NCBI RefSeq assembly: GCF_014641855.1
Contig: NZ_BMII01000005.1
Coordinates: forward strand, 62,001 to 126,000
Length of the DNA: 64,000 nucleotides
DNA from: Shewanella inventionis
GTDB taxonomy: Bacteria; Pseudomonadota; Gammaproteobacteria; Enterobacterales; Shewanellaceae
Direction: 5' to 3'
Shown here piece by piece: positions 19,114 to 27,131 of this stretch (positions are counted from its first letter, which is position 1; each line of letters opens with the position of its first letter). The position numbers and the translations under genes are program-made. Below the pieces are notes generated by a model, which was not told the origin of the DNA, searched no databases, and saw nothing but the letters and a program-made list of their open reading frames with translations.

Positions 19114-20797
19114 TGTCTTGTAACCAATTCTTAACTACTTGAGTGGAAAGCTCAGGCTCATTGGCCACGAGTGCTCTAATTGCTTTAATCATATCATCAT
19201 CTTTATGCAAATTAGGTATTTGAATTGAACCATCATCTGCATAACTGTATTCAGCCTCTTTGGTATTAAGCATACCTAAGGTATCAGCAGCATATTGATC
19301 TTCAATTTCGGCCAACTCATGACCAGGACGTGTTTCGGCTGGCATGTCAGTGCCTTGTGGATTAGTCAGCTTTTTCAGCATTGGGCGAACCACAGCTAAA
19401 AACAACACTAAAATGAGCAATGCGCCTAACGCCAACCTAATTGCGCGCCAAAACCAGGGTTGCTCCCACATATCTGGCTCAGGTAACTCTTCAATTAACT
19501 GGTCCATAAATGGCACTGTTACCACCTCAAGTGCGTCACCACGTTGAGTGCTAAAGCCTACCGCGCCCTCAAGTAAACGACGAATATTGGTTAATTCTTC
19601 TTCGGTGCGTGGCACCCGCGACACTTGGCCATTTTCATCTACCTGACCCGGTTTAAAGTCAATCGCTACCGACACACTCACACGGCGCACCACACCAATT
19701 TGCTGGCGAGTATGGCTTATCGTTGTGTCTAACTCGTAGTTACGAGTCGCTTCTTTAGACATATCACCAGAAACAGTTGACGTCCCCGCCTCGCCTGCAA
19801 CTTCTGGTATGTCTGATTCCATTGGCGGTTGATTGCTCAATGCACCAGGAATACCGCCAGAAGTTTGACCTGAAGAGTTACGTTCAATGGTCATTTCGCT
19901 TCTAATTGCGGGTAAGTCAGGTGAAAAGCGTTTCGCGGTTTGCTCTACTGCAGTGAAGTCCATATTGACATCCACTTGCGAGGTAAAGTTTTCTGGGCCT
20001 AAAATCGGCATTAAAATCGACTCAATTTTACGGCGATATTCTGCTTCTTTTTGTTGTACCAGTTCGAGCTCACGGCGAGCTCTCGCTGACGTACCATCCT
20101 GGCTACCTGAATTGAGTAAGCGGCCATTTGAGTCGGTTACTGTGACACGTGATGGTTCAAGCCCTTGTACTGCCGAGCCAACAATATCAACAATGGCGTC
20201 AATCTCTTCTTGGCCTAATCCGCCACGGCGCACATTAACAACCACAGTTGCACTCGGCTTTGAGGCATTACGGGCAAATACGTTCTCTTTTGGCAGGGCT
20301 AAAATCACTTTGGCACGGCTAATGCTTTTTAACTCTTCAATGGCGCGTGCTAAGTTTAACTCTTGGCTATGCTTTAAACGCGCTTGCTCCATTCGCTGGC
20401 TTACACCAAAACCACTGTCTTGACTTAAATAGTCATTTGTTTGAGTGCTGCTTTCAATACCTGCACGACTTAAGAGTAATTTCACATCTTGATATTTGTC
20501 TTCAGGTACTTTGACAACATCAACATTAATTTGATAATCAATTTGGTTTTTATCCAGTACATCAAGCACCTGGATCATTTCAGCCGTTTCCATTTTACCA
20601 AGCGGACGATATTCCGGCTCTTGCGCCCACATCATCACAAAAACAGCTAACGCAAGACACACAGCCAGCGCCAAAATCATGATCACCTGGCGCATCATGT
20701 CAGCCCCGCCGACGTTGCCCATTAGCCCAGACTTATTCTCTTGCTGGACTCCGGCGTCAACTGTTGAATCTGAACCTACCATTATGTCTGTGCTCAC
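19106..20797 (-). CDS. fliF: Flagellar MS-ring protein FliF
   Basis: FliF builds the MS ring that seeds basal-body assembly. The 563-aa protein has two transmembrane segments, at about residues 37-55 and 455-475. YscJ-type ring-building motifs lie between them (SRAKVILALPKENVF, ATVVVNVRRGG), and the C-terminal end binds FliG. It overlaps fliG by 8 bp and follows fliE by 60 bp. Confidence 0.98.
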   Translation of the reverse strand: MSTDIMVGSDSTVDAGVQQENKSGLMGNVGGADMMRQVIMILALAVCLALAVFVMMWAQEPEYRPLGKMETAEMIQVLDVLDKNQIDYQINVDVVKVPEDKYQDVKLLLSRAGIESSTQTNDYLSQDSGFGVSQRMEQARLKHSQELNLARAIEELKSISRAKVILALPKENVFARNASKPSATVVVNVRRGGLGQEEIDAIVDIVGSAVQGLEPSRVTVTDSNGRLLNSGSQDGTSARARRELELVQQKEAEYRRKIESILMPILGPENFTSQVDVNMDFTAVEQTAKRFSPDLPAIRSEMTIERNSSGQTSGGIPGALSNQPPMESDIPEVAGEAGTSTVSGDMSKEATRNYELDTTISHTRQQIGVVRRVSVSVAIDFKPGQVDENGQVSRVPRTEEELTNIRRLLEGAVGFSTQRGDALEVVTVPFMDQLIEELPEPDMWEQPWFWRAIRLALGALLILVLFLAVVRPMLKKLTNPQGTDMPAETRPGHELAEIEDQYAADTLGMLNTKEAEYSYADDGSIQIPNLHKDDDMIKAIRALVANEPELSTQVVKNWLQDNG

Positions 20798-20857
20798 AAT
20801 TTGTACCTGCTATATGTCTGATGTTTAAAATTACCTAGCGCTTAACACCCAAAGCGG

Positions 20858-21199
20858 CTAAACAGGCATACTCATGATTTCTTTATACGCTTCAACTAAC
20901 TTGTTACGCACTTGCACTGTGGCTTCAAAAGCTACACCGGCTTTTTCACGGGCAATAACGGTATCAGATAGGGACACAGTCGTGTCGCCCATGTCTAATC
21001 GAGACGCTAAATTGGACGATGTTTGTTGCAATCCATTAACACTGCCCACCGCCTGCGATAATAACTGACCAAAATCGGCACCCGTGGTGTTATTGACTTG
21101 CTGCGTTAAGTTAGGAGCAATAGATGAACCAATAGAAGGGGCGATTTCGCCACGAAGCGATTGCATTTCTTGTAATAATGGATTGGCGCTGATCTGCAT
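20858..21199 (-). CDS. fliE: Flagellar MS-ring/rod junction protein FliE
   Basis: FliE links the MS ring to the rod. I place the start at ATG 21199 (MQISANPLLQ, 113 aa), preceded by AAGGGAGTGACATC. The frame stays open upstream to 21310, but that stretch contains the sigma54 site and is not FliE-like. The C-terminal half (KAGVAFEATVQVRNKLVEAY, then KEIMSMPV) is the family signature. This is the first gene of fliEFGHIJ. Confidence 0.96.
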   Translation of the reverse strand: MQISANPLLQEMQSLRGEIAPSIGSSIAPNLTQQVNNTTGADFGQLLSQAVGSVNGLQQTSSNLASRLDMGDTTVSLSDTVIAREKAGVAFEATVQVRNKLVEAYKEIMSMPV

Positions 21200-21257
21200 G
21201 ATGTCACTCCCTTTCGTCGGCTTTTTGACGACAACAATAATCTTATAAGGAGTTAAA

Positions 21258-21272
21258 GCAATATAAATGCCA
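21258..21272 (-). promoter_or_regulatory. Sigma54 promoter for fliEFGHIJ
   Basis: The minus strand reads TGGCATTTATATTGC then T, with the -24 GG and -12 GC spaced by 10 nt. The predicted transcript start is about 45 nt before the fliE ATG. Confidence 0.8.
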
Positions 21273-21302
21273 ACATGTAAAATTGAAGGGAGTAATACCA
21301 AC

Positions 21303-21344
21303 AAAAACAACTTATCGCATTAAATGCTGATAAGTTGTTTTTTT
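21303..21344 (-). terminator. Rho-independent terminator after flrC
   Basis: A 12-bp perfect stem has arms at 21305-21316 and 21329-21340, with an inner GCA/TGC pairing and A/T runs on both sides. It separates the flrBC transcript from the fliE promoter. Confidence 0.85.
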
Positions 21345-21386
21345 AAAATGATTTTAATCAGTAGCTTAAAACAACACACGCGTGTA

Positions 21387-22736
21387 TTACGCAGGTAATT
21401 GAATACCCATATCACGCATTTTTGCCATTTTATAACGTAAGGTACGGGCACTAATGCCTAATTTTTCAGCGACTTTTTTTCGACTACCTTGACATTGATT
21501 TAAGGTTTCTAAAATAATCACATGCTCTTGTGCCTTAAGTTCATCACCTAAGCCCTCAACATCTGCTGATTTGGCATTTTCAGGGACATCATTTGCCAGT
21601 AGATTGACATCAGCAGAGTCAATAATAATATCATTAACACTTATCTCATCATTAACCCGCAAAATAAGTGCCCGCTGGATCACATTATCAAGCTCACGCA
21701 CATTACCCGGCCAACGATGAGTTAATAAACGCCGACTGGCAGCCTCATCGAGTTTAGGCACTTCAGCCATATTTAATGCTTTAGCATGTTTAGCCAACAA
21801 ATGGCGAGCAAGCGGTAAAATATCTGCCGGGCGTTGATGCAACGCAGGCCAGGTTAATGGAAACACATTTATGCGATAGTATAAGTCTTCTCTAAACTCG
21901 CCCGATGCAGCCATGGCTTTAAGATCGCGGTTTGACGTGGCTAAAACACGCACATCTAACTTAATGGTTTTACGACCACCTAAGCGCTCAACTTCACGCT
22001 CTTGCAATACGCGCAACAATTTGGCTTGTAGGCCAAGTTCCATTTCAGAGATTTCATCAAGCAATAATGTGCCGCCCTGGGCTTGTTCAAATTTACCCGG
22101 GCATGCTTGATACGCACCGGTAAACGCACCTTTCTCGTAACCAAAGAGCGTGGCTTCAAGCATGTTTTCTGGAATAGCTGCGCAGTTAATCGCAATAAAC
22201 GGCTGACCATTACGTTGGCTATTTTGGTGAATATATCGTGCTAACACTTCTTTGCCTGAGCCGCTTGGGCCCATGATCATCACAGAGGCTTCAGACACAG
22301 CAACACGTTGTGCCAGCGCCAATAACGCTAAGCTCTTGTCATCGGCCACCACCGGGTTGTCGTGGTTTTGTTTTAACGGTAAATAGCGAGATACTTGATT
22401 TAGCAGCACTTCAGGCGCGAAGGGTTTGGCTAAATAGTCAACTGCACCAAGTTTCATTGCGCTCACGGCACTATTAATGGTTGCATAGGCAGTCATCAAC
22501 AACACAGGTACTTTAGGCTGGTGTTGCTGCAAATAATTTAGCAAACCCAAACCACCAATACCGTCCATTTGCACGTCACTGATCACCATATCAAACTGAT
22601 TTGCTTTTAATGCAATAATGGCCTCTTCTGCGCTGCTCACATCAACACATTCATAATGAGCTAATAAAAGAGTATCAAGCAATGCCTCACGTAAATCAGC
22701 ATCATCTTCAACCAATAAAATATGTGCTTCAGCCAT
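21387..22736 (-). CDS. flrC: Sigma54-dependent flagellar response regulator FlrC (FleR)
   Basis: FlrC activates the middle flagellar promoters with sigma54. The 449-aa protein has a REC domain with acceptor Asp54 (VISDVQMDG). An AAA+ domain follows, with Walker A GPSGSGKE and an intact GAFTGA loop (about residue 203). The C-terminal Fis-type helix-turn-helix is GSRKKVAEKLGISARTLRYK. The start overlaps the flrB end by 8 bp, so sensor and regulator are coupled. Confidence 0.97.
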   Translation of the reverse strand: MAEAHILLVEDDADLREALLDTLLLAHYECVDVSSAEEAIIALKANQFDMVISDVQMDGIGGLGLLNYLQQHQPKVPVLLMTAYATINSAVSAMKLGAVDYLAKPFAPEVLLNQVSRYLPLKQNHDNPVVADDKSLALLALAQRVAVSEASVMIMGPSGSGKEVLARYIHQNSQRNGQPFIAINCAAIPENMLEATLFGYEKGAFTGAYQACPGKFEQAQGGTLLLDEISEMELGLQAKLLRVLQEREVERLGGRKTIKLDVRVLATSNRDLKAMAASGEFREDLYYRINVFPLTWPALHQRPADILPLARHLLAKHAKALNMAEVPKLDEAASRRLLTHRWPGNVRELDNVIQRALILRVNDEISVNDIIIDSADVNLLANDVPENAKSADVEGLGDELKAQEHVIILETLNQCQGSRKKVAEKLGISARTLRYKMAKMRDMGIQLPA

Positions 22737-23925
22737 GTGTCACCTCCTGATGTTGTGCTTTTTTCGCATGGGGGAAAATCAATCGAATATGGCAACCCAT
22801 ACCGGGTTTGCACGATAGCTGAATTTGCCCACCATGATTACGCACAACAGATTGAACCACAGCTAACCCAAGGCCTGTGCCCTGACTTTTAGTGGTAAAA
22901 AACGGCTCAAGCACTTGCTTTTGCATCGCAGGATCGAGCCCTTTGCCATTATCAATCACATCTAATAATAGGCCGTCTGCAGTTTCACTTGCACAAACTT
23001 TAATTTTTGTCGCGCCAGCTTCAATGCTGTTCATCACTAAGTTATTTACTGCAGAACTTAACGCATTGGCGTTAGCTAACATACTTGAGTGTGACGTATC
23101 TTCCCACACTAACTCACATTGTTTTCTATCTGCTATTGGCTCACAACTGGCCATCACTTGGGTAATAATATCATCCATGTTAACCGACTCAGCCATACTG
23201 TCTTGACGACCTTTAGCCATTAGCAACATGTCATTAACTTGACGCTCTAACTCGTTTAACCTATCCACCAATTTAGACTGAAACTTTGTTCTTGCAGCCT
23301 CAGTTAATTTAGGGCTAGCTAAATTTGAGGCGTACAACAAGGCCGCAGATAATGGTGTACGCACCTGATGCGCTAGGGTTGCCACCATTTTGCCTAATGA
23401 AGACAAACGCTGTAAGTGTGATAAATTCTTTTGTAATAAACGGGTTTCAGTTAAATCTGTTATCACGATTAACTGCCCAGGCTCTGGTGCTAACGGCGTA
23501 ATCGCCAATTTAACCCTACGGCCATTTTTAAGCGACACTTCATGGCCATCATCATCTTGTGGCGCAAATGCGCGATGAATAATGTCAAACCAACGAGCGC
23601 CCTGTAAAGGTCGGCCCAAAAGCTCAGTAGCAACAGGGTTAGCCAAAGTGACTACGCCATTGCCATCAATAATCACCACGCCTGACGGCATAGCCTGAAG
23701 AATATGCGCCATTTGATTAGACATATTGGCAGCCTTACTTGAATAAGCGCTTATCGCCGGCGTAAATACCGGCGCTTTAGCAAGCGCAATGCTTTGACGA
23801 ATGGCACTGTCACTCGGCCGATAGTTTGGCCGAGACGCTGCATAACCTGTAGTAGTAAACGATGCTGTCATCGGCAACTCAACCTCCGCCATACGCGGAT
23901 TTGATAACACTCGAGCTGAATACAT
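22729..23925 (-). CDS. flrB: Flagellar sensor histidine kinase FlrB (FleS)
   Basis: This 398-aa cytoplasmic kinase phosphorylates FlrC. A PAS-like domain (about 73-160) precedes HisKA with His186 in TLAHQVRTPLSAALLY. The HATPase domain follows, with N box VMNSIEAGA, G1 DNGKGL and G2 GTGLGLAVVQ. There are no transmembrane segments, as in known FlrB/FleS. The start at 23925 is the longest option; the ATG at residue 12 is also possible. A sigma54-type site lies about 40 bp upstream. Confidence 0.96.
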   Translation of the reverse strand: MYSARVLSNPRMAEVELPMTASFTTTGYAASRPNYRPSDSAIRQSIALAKAPVFTPAISAYSSKAANMSNQMAHILQAMPSGVVIIDGNGVVTLANPVATELLGRPLQGARWFDIIHRAFAPQDDDGHEVSLKNGRRVKLAITPLAPEPGQLIVITDLTETRLLQKNLSHLQRLSSLGKMVATLAHQVRTPLSAALLYASNLASPKLTEAARTKFQSKLVDRLNELERQVNDMLLMAKGRQDSMAESVNMDDIITQVMASCEPIADRKQCELVWEDTSHSSMLANANALSSAVNNLVMNSIEAGATKIKVCASETADGLLLDVIDNGKGLDPAMQKQVLEPFFTTKSQGTGLGLAVVQSVVRNHGGQIQLSCKPGMGCHIRLIFPHAKKAQHQEVTHG

Positions 23926-23963
23926 GGCTACTCCGTCAAAAGAATTACATTTGATCAGCTAGA

Positions 23964-23979
23964 TGCATTAAGTGTGCCA
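23964..23979 (-). promoter_or_regulatory. Sigma54 promoter for flrBC
   Basis: The minus strand reads TGGCACACTTAATGCA, with a perfect TGGCAC -24 element and a TGC -12 core at correct spacing. It lies about 40 bp before flrB. In Vibrio, flrBC transcription is sigma54- and FlrA-dependent, and this site fits that. Confidence 0.8.
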
Positions 23980-23984
23980 AGGTG

Positions 23985-24124
23985 AGGCTCTAGGTTCTAG
24001 GGGCTAGGAACTCGCAGGCTCGCCAGAGAGCGGACTTCGTCCTTCTAGGTTCTAGGTTCAAGGAACTCGCAGGCTCGCTAGAGAGCGGACTTCGTCCTTC
24101 TAGGTTCTAGGTTCTAGGTTCTAG
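23985..24124. repeat. Two-copy 53-bp repeat flanked by TTCTAGG heptamers
   Basis: Two near-identical 53-bp units (24006-24058 and 24061-24113, one mismatch seen) each contain CTCGCAGG and the near-palindrome GCGGACTTCGTCC, followed by tandem CTAGGTT heptamers. The heptamer run continues to 24124. A related element in the opposite layout lies at 47520-47580. The stretch is non-coding, between flrB and the flrA terminator. Confidence 0.88.
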
Positions 24125-24146
24125 ATAGGGGCTGGGTCTTGCAACG

Positions 24147-24172
24147 AAAAAACACATCCGAAGATGTGTTTT
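24147..24172 (-). terminator. Rho-independent terminator after flrA
   Basis: A 10-bp perfect stem has arms at 24149-24158 and 24163-24172. On the minus strand the loop is TTCG closed by C-G, followed by a T run. It is symmetrical enough to work in both directions. Confidence 0.88.
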
Positions 24173-24181
24173 ATAAAGTTC

Positions 24182-24212
24182 TTGCAAAGGTAGTTGCAAA
24201 GGTAGTTGCAAA
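24182..24212. repeat. 12-bp direct repeat just downstream of flrA
   Basis: TTGCAAAGGTAG occurs twice in tandem, followed by a partial third copy (TTGCAAA). It lies between the flrA stop and its terminator. No function is apparent. Confidence 0.85.
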
Positions 24213-24219
24213 ACTAATG

Positions 24220-25653
24220 TTATTCTTTGCTCATGCCGTATTTGCGCATTTTTTCAACTAATGTGGTCCGGCGGATGCCGAGCATTTCGGCGGCGCGGGC
24301 GACGACATTATCTTGTTGCTCTAATGCTTGGCGGATCATGTCAATTTCGAGCTCTGCCAGTAAATCTTTAAGGTTTACCCCTTCTGGCGGTAATTCACTT
24401 GGGAAACGGGCTTCAGGTAACTCTACTGGTTCATCATCATTAAAAATTGACGCTAACGCATCACGTTCGAGTTGCTCTTCGCTGATTTCAACGCAGTACT
24501 CGGGCACCTCGATGTAACGGTATTTATGAGGTAAATCGTTTACATCTACTAAACCGCCTGGATAAAGAATGGTTAAACGTTCAACTAGGTTAGATAGCTC
24601 ACGCACGTTACCAGACCAATTATGTTCTTTTAACGACTCAATGGCACGCTGGGTAAAACGCACTTTACCACGGCCTTCATTAAATACCCGATTAACTAAC
24701 TCGTGTAATAATAAGGGCACGTCATCACGACGCTCACTTAATGCTGGCATTTCGATCGGGAAAACATTAAGGCGATAAAATAAGTCTTCGCGAAATTCGT
24801 TGTCAGCGATCATGGTTTCTAAATCACGATGCGTTGCGGCCACAATACGCACATCTGTTGCAATAGTTTTACTGCCACCGACACGCTCAAACACGCGCTC
24901 TTGCAACACACGTAATAACTTCACTTGCATTTGCAAAGGCATGTCGCCAATTTCATCTAAAAATAGCGTGCCGCCTTCGGCTAACTCAAACCGGCCTTTA
25001 CGGGCAGATATTGCGCCGGTAAACGAGCCTTTTTCGTGACCAAACAGTTCGCTTTCAAGTAGTTCTGGTGGAATAGCCCCACAATTGACCGGAATAAACG
25101 GACCATCACGACGCTCAGATAAATAGTGAATATTGCGTGCGACAACTTCTTTACCGGTACCAGACTGCCCTAGCACTAATACAGTTGCATCTGAGCCAGA
25201 CACTTGATTAATTAAATGCCTAACATTAGCAATACCTTCACTGCGCCCCACTAAACTGCGGAATAACTTAGTTTGATTACCGCTGGTTAAGGTATGTTCT
25301 CTTTTCGCCTGGCCAAAAACCTGACAAAAATGTAACAGTTCAGTTAATTGAGGGTAGTTAATTGGCTCTTCTATTTGCCCAAGCACATTTGATAAATGCA
25401 CATCACTGCGGCCAAGCAACAGTATGGGTTGCCATGGCGCAACTGAGGCCATGTTTTTAATGCTGTCGTCAGAAAGCGTATTTTCGGTCACTATCACTAC
25501 CGCGCGAAAGCGCGATTGCTCAATTAACGCCACTAAAGATTCATTAGAGACAACTTCACACTGTTCACCTAAGAATTCAAAAATGCAGCACAAACGAGTT
25601 ACGCGCTCTGATGGGGTACCGACAATTAAAATTCTTTGTTCTATTTGCATCAT
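24220..25653 (-). CDS. flrA: Flagellar master regulator FlrA (FleQ)
   Basis: FlrA sits at the top of the polar flagellar hierarchy and activates sigma54 promoters. The 477-aa protein has a degenerate receiver-like N-terminal domain (FleQ type). The AAA+ domain carries Walker A GQSGTGKE (about 162-169), and the sigma54-contact loop reads GSFTGA at 209-214, where GAFTGA is usual. The C-terminal Fis-type helix-turn-helix is ARAAEMLGIRRTTLVEKMRK. A second ATG one codon later (25650) is an equally good start. It is monocistronic with its own terminator. Confidence 0.96.
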   Translation of the reverse strand: MMQIEQRILIVGTPSERVTRLCCIFEFLGEQCEVVSNESLVALIEQSRFRAVVIVTENTLSDDSIKNMASVAPWQPILLLGRSDVHLSNVLGQIEEPINYPQLTELLHFCQVFGQAKREHTLTSGNQTKLFRSLVGRSEGIANVRHLINQVSGSDATVLVLGQSGTGKEVVARNIHYLSERRDGPFIPVNCGAIPPELLESELFGHEKGSFTGAISARKGRFELAEGGTLFLDEIGDMPLQMQVKLLRVLQERVFERVGGSKTIATDVRIVAATHRDLETMIADNEFREDLFYRLNVFPIEMPALSERRDDVPLLLHELVNRVFNEGRGKVRFTQRAIESLKEHNWSGNVRELSNLVERLTILYPGGLVDVNDLPHKYRYIEVPEYCVEISEEQLERDALASIFNDDEPVELPEARFPSELPPEGVNLKDLLAELEIDMIRQALEQQDNVVARAAEMLGIRRTTLVEKMRKYGMSKE

Positions 25654-26207
25654 TCAGAAGGCCAAAAGCTCTTGTTATAGGTTTTTACCCGGAAAAGTTA
25701 CGCTGCAAAAAAGCAACAAAACTAAATACATTGTAGCCAAAAAACTGACAACATTGGCATTATTCTATCATTATTGCTAACTTTTATTTGCTCATCAGTG
25801 ACATACTGCCAAGAAAAACGAAGCTTAGTAAAAGTCATCTCAACTCGGTACATTATAAGGTTATTAAACAGCTGATCACCTTGTAATTTGAGGGTTTAAA
25901 AGGCAAAAGGCTTGTGATTGCCGCTCAAATGCACATAAGTAACCCAACCGAAAATTAAATATGCCAAGACCAATGTTGCCATTTGCCTCACATTTGTACA
26001 CATTAGCCGGAGTTGCAGTTAAATATTGTATTATCAGCAGGTAAGAAGCAAGTAACAGTTACATTTTATCTACATCAAGCCACATTTTTAATGAAAATGT
26101 TGTTTTTTAAGTCAAAAAATTAAGATTTTACCCAAGTAGTGTAACGTAAATCACAACCGGTAACCTAATGGATGAATTCAAGAGATAGGCGCCAAACCCT
26201 AGATAAC
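25654..26207. other. Long non-coding gap upstream of flrA
   Basis: About 550 bp without a credible gene, AT-rich, between the fliS terminator and flrA. A weak sigma70-like pair on the minus strand is TTGTCA (25746-25751) and TATTTA (25723-25728), spaced 17 nt and about 70 bp before flrA. This could drive the master regulator but is not strong. The length leaves room for regulatory input into flrA. I see no clear operator. Confidence 0.4.
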
Positions 26208-26231
26208 AAAAAAGACGCTAAGCGCCTTTTT
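26208..26231 (-). terminator. Terminator after the flaG-fliD-fliT-fliS run
   Basis: The arms AAAAAAGACGC and GCGCCTTTTT pair around a short TAA loop with one mismatch. A/T runs lie on both sides, so it may act in both directions. It follows fliS by about 40 bp. Confidence 0.75.
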
Positions 26232-26272
26232 GAGTTTACATACTGTATGCGGTAAATTGTATGCGATTACGT

Positions 26273-26677
26273 TTAGCTTGCCTCAGAGGTCAAGTGATGT
26301 TGGTCTTGCGGGATAGCATCCCAGCCTTCTTTAATGGTTTTTAAAATCGACACCACATCGTCAATTGCTTTTGGATCGTTATTGATGTTAGCTTCCGACA
26401 TTCTTATTAGCATGAAGTCATAGAGTTGAGTTAAATTGCCCGCAACTTCAGCCCCCGCATCCATGTTTAAACTGCCATTTAACCCATTAACAATACCAAT
26501 AGCCTTACCAATTAATAAACCACGATTGGCAATGTCACCTTTTTCCATCGCTAGCTTGGCTTGAGCTAGGCGCTCTAAAGCACCAGCGAGTAACATTTGA
26601 ATAATACGATGTGGTGTTGCTACAGCCATGTTGCTGTCAACAGAAACCTTACGATATGATTGCATTGAACCGCGCAT
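26273..26677 (-). CDS. fliS: Flagellin export chaperone FliS
   Basis: FliS binds the flagellin C-terminus and keeps it unpolymerised before export. The 134-aa protein shows the family pattern: MRGSMQSYRKVSVDSNMAVA, then HRIIQMLLAGALERLAQAK, then LNMDAGAEVAGNLTQLYDFM. It follows the fliT-like gene by 8 bp and ends the transcript. Confidence 0.97.
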   Translation of the reverse strand: MRGSMQSYRKVSVDSNMAVATPHRIIQMLLAGALERLAQAKLAMEKGDIANRGLLIGKAIGIVNGLNGSLNMDAGAEVAGNLTQLYDFMLIRMSEANINNDPKAIDDVVSILKTIKEGWDAIPQDQHHLTSEAS

Positions 26678-26685
26678 ATTTACAC

Positions 26686-27018
26686 CTACCTATTTGAATC
26701 TATTGCTTTATAAACATTAATTTGGCGTTTTGTGGTATTGCCTGTCTGCAACAAGGATTGTCTAAAATCCATTATTTTTCGACTTCGCTTAATGAATGTC
26801 TGGGTCAAATCAAACTGTTGTTCAAGTACTTCTCTGTTAGTAAAATTTGTATCAGACACTAGGGCGTGCAATAACTTTTGACGCGTATCAATCAGTACTT
26901 GCAATTCTGATACCAAATCTGTAACAGACTCATCTTCTGGCTTAGATTTTTCAATTTTATCAATAACAAGCATCAACTTATTATTAATAGCATTAATTTC
27001 GGTCATTGAGTTTGTCAA
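26686..27018 (-). CDS. FliT-like flagellar chaperone (FlaI-type), TTG start
   Basis: This 110-aa helical protein lies between fliD and fliS, where Vibrio has FlaI and enterics have FliT. I infer an export-chaperone role, probably for FliD, from position, size and coiled-coil character; sequence similarity to FliT is weak. The start is TTG at 27018, with GAGG 6 nt upstream. The ATG at 27006 has no Shine-Dalgarno at usual distance. Confidence 0.75.
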   Translation of the reverse strand: MTNSMTEINAINNKLMLVIDKIEKSKPEDESVTDLVSELQVLIDTRQKLLHALVSDTNFTNREVLEQQFDLTQTFIKRSRKIMDFRQSLLQTGNTTKRQINVYKAIDSNR

Positions 27019-27131
27019 AAAAACCTCGTTTTAATCGATTAGCTTTATCTATAGGTTGATATTTAAATCTATTTACAACGCGCGCACATTGCAATTGCTA
27101 ACTCACAAGCCCTTAATGTCACTTATCAATA

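Noticed and set aside
18896..20423. Plus-strand open frames opposite fliG and fliF, up to 178 codons
   Set aside because: They mirror the minus-strand genes, are Ser/Arg-rich and match no protein pattern.
23985..24124. Heptamer-rich repeat as a CRISPR array
   Set aside because: The two units are contiguous apart from 2 bp and have no unique spacers of CRISPR size; no cas genes are present.
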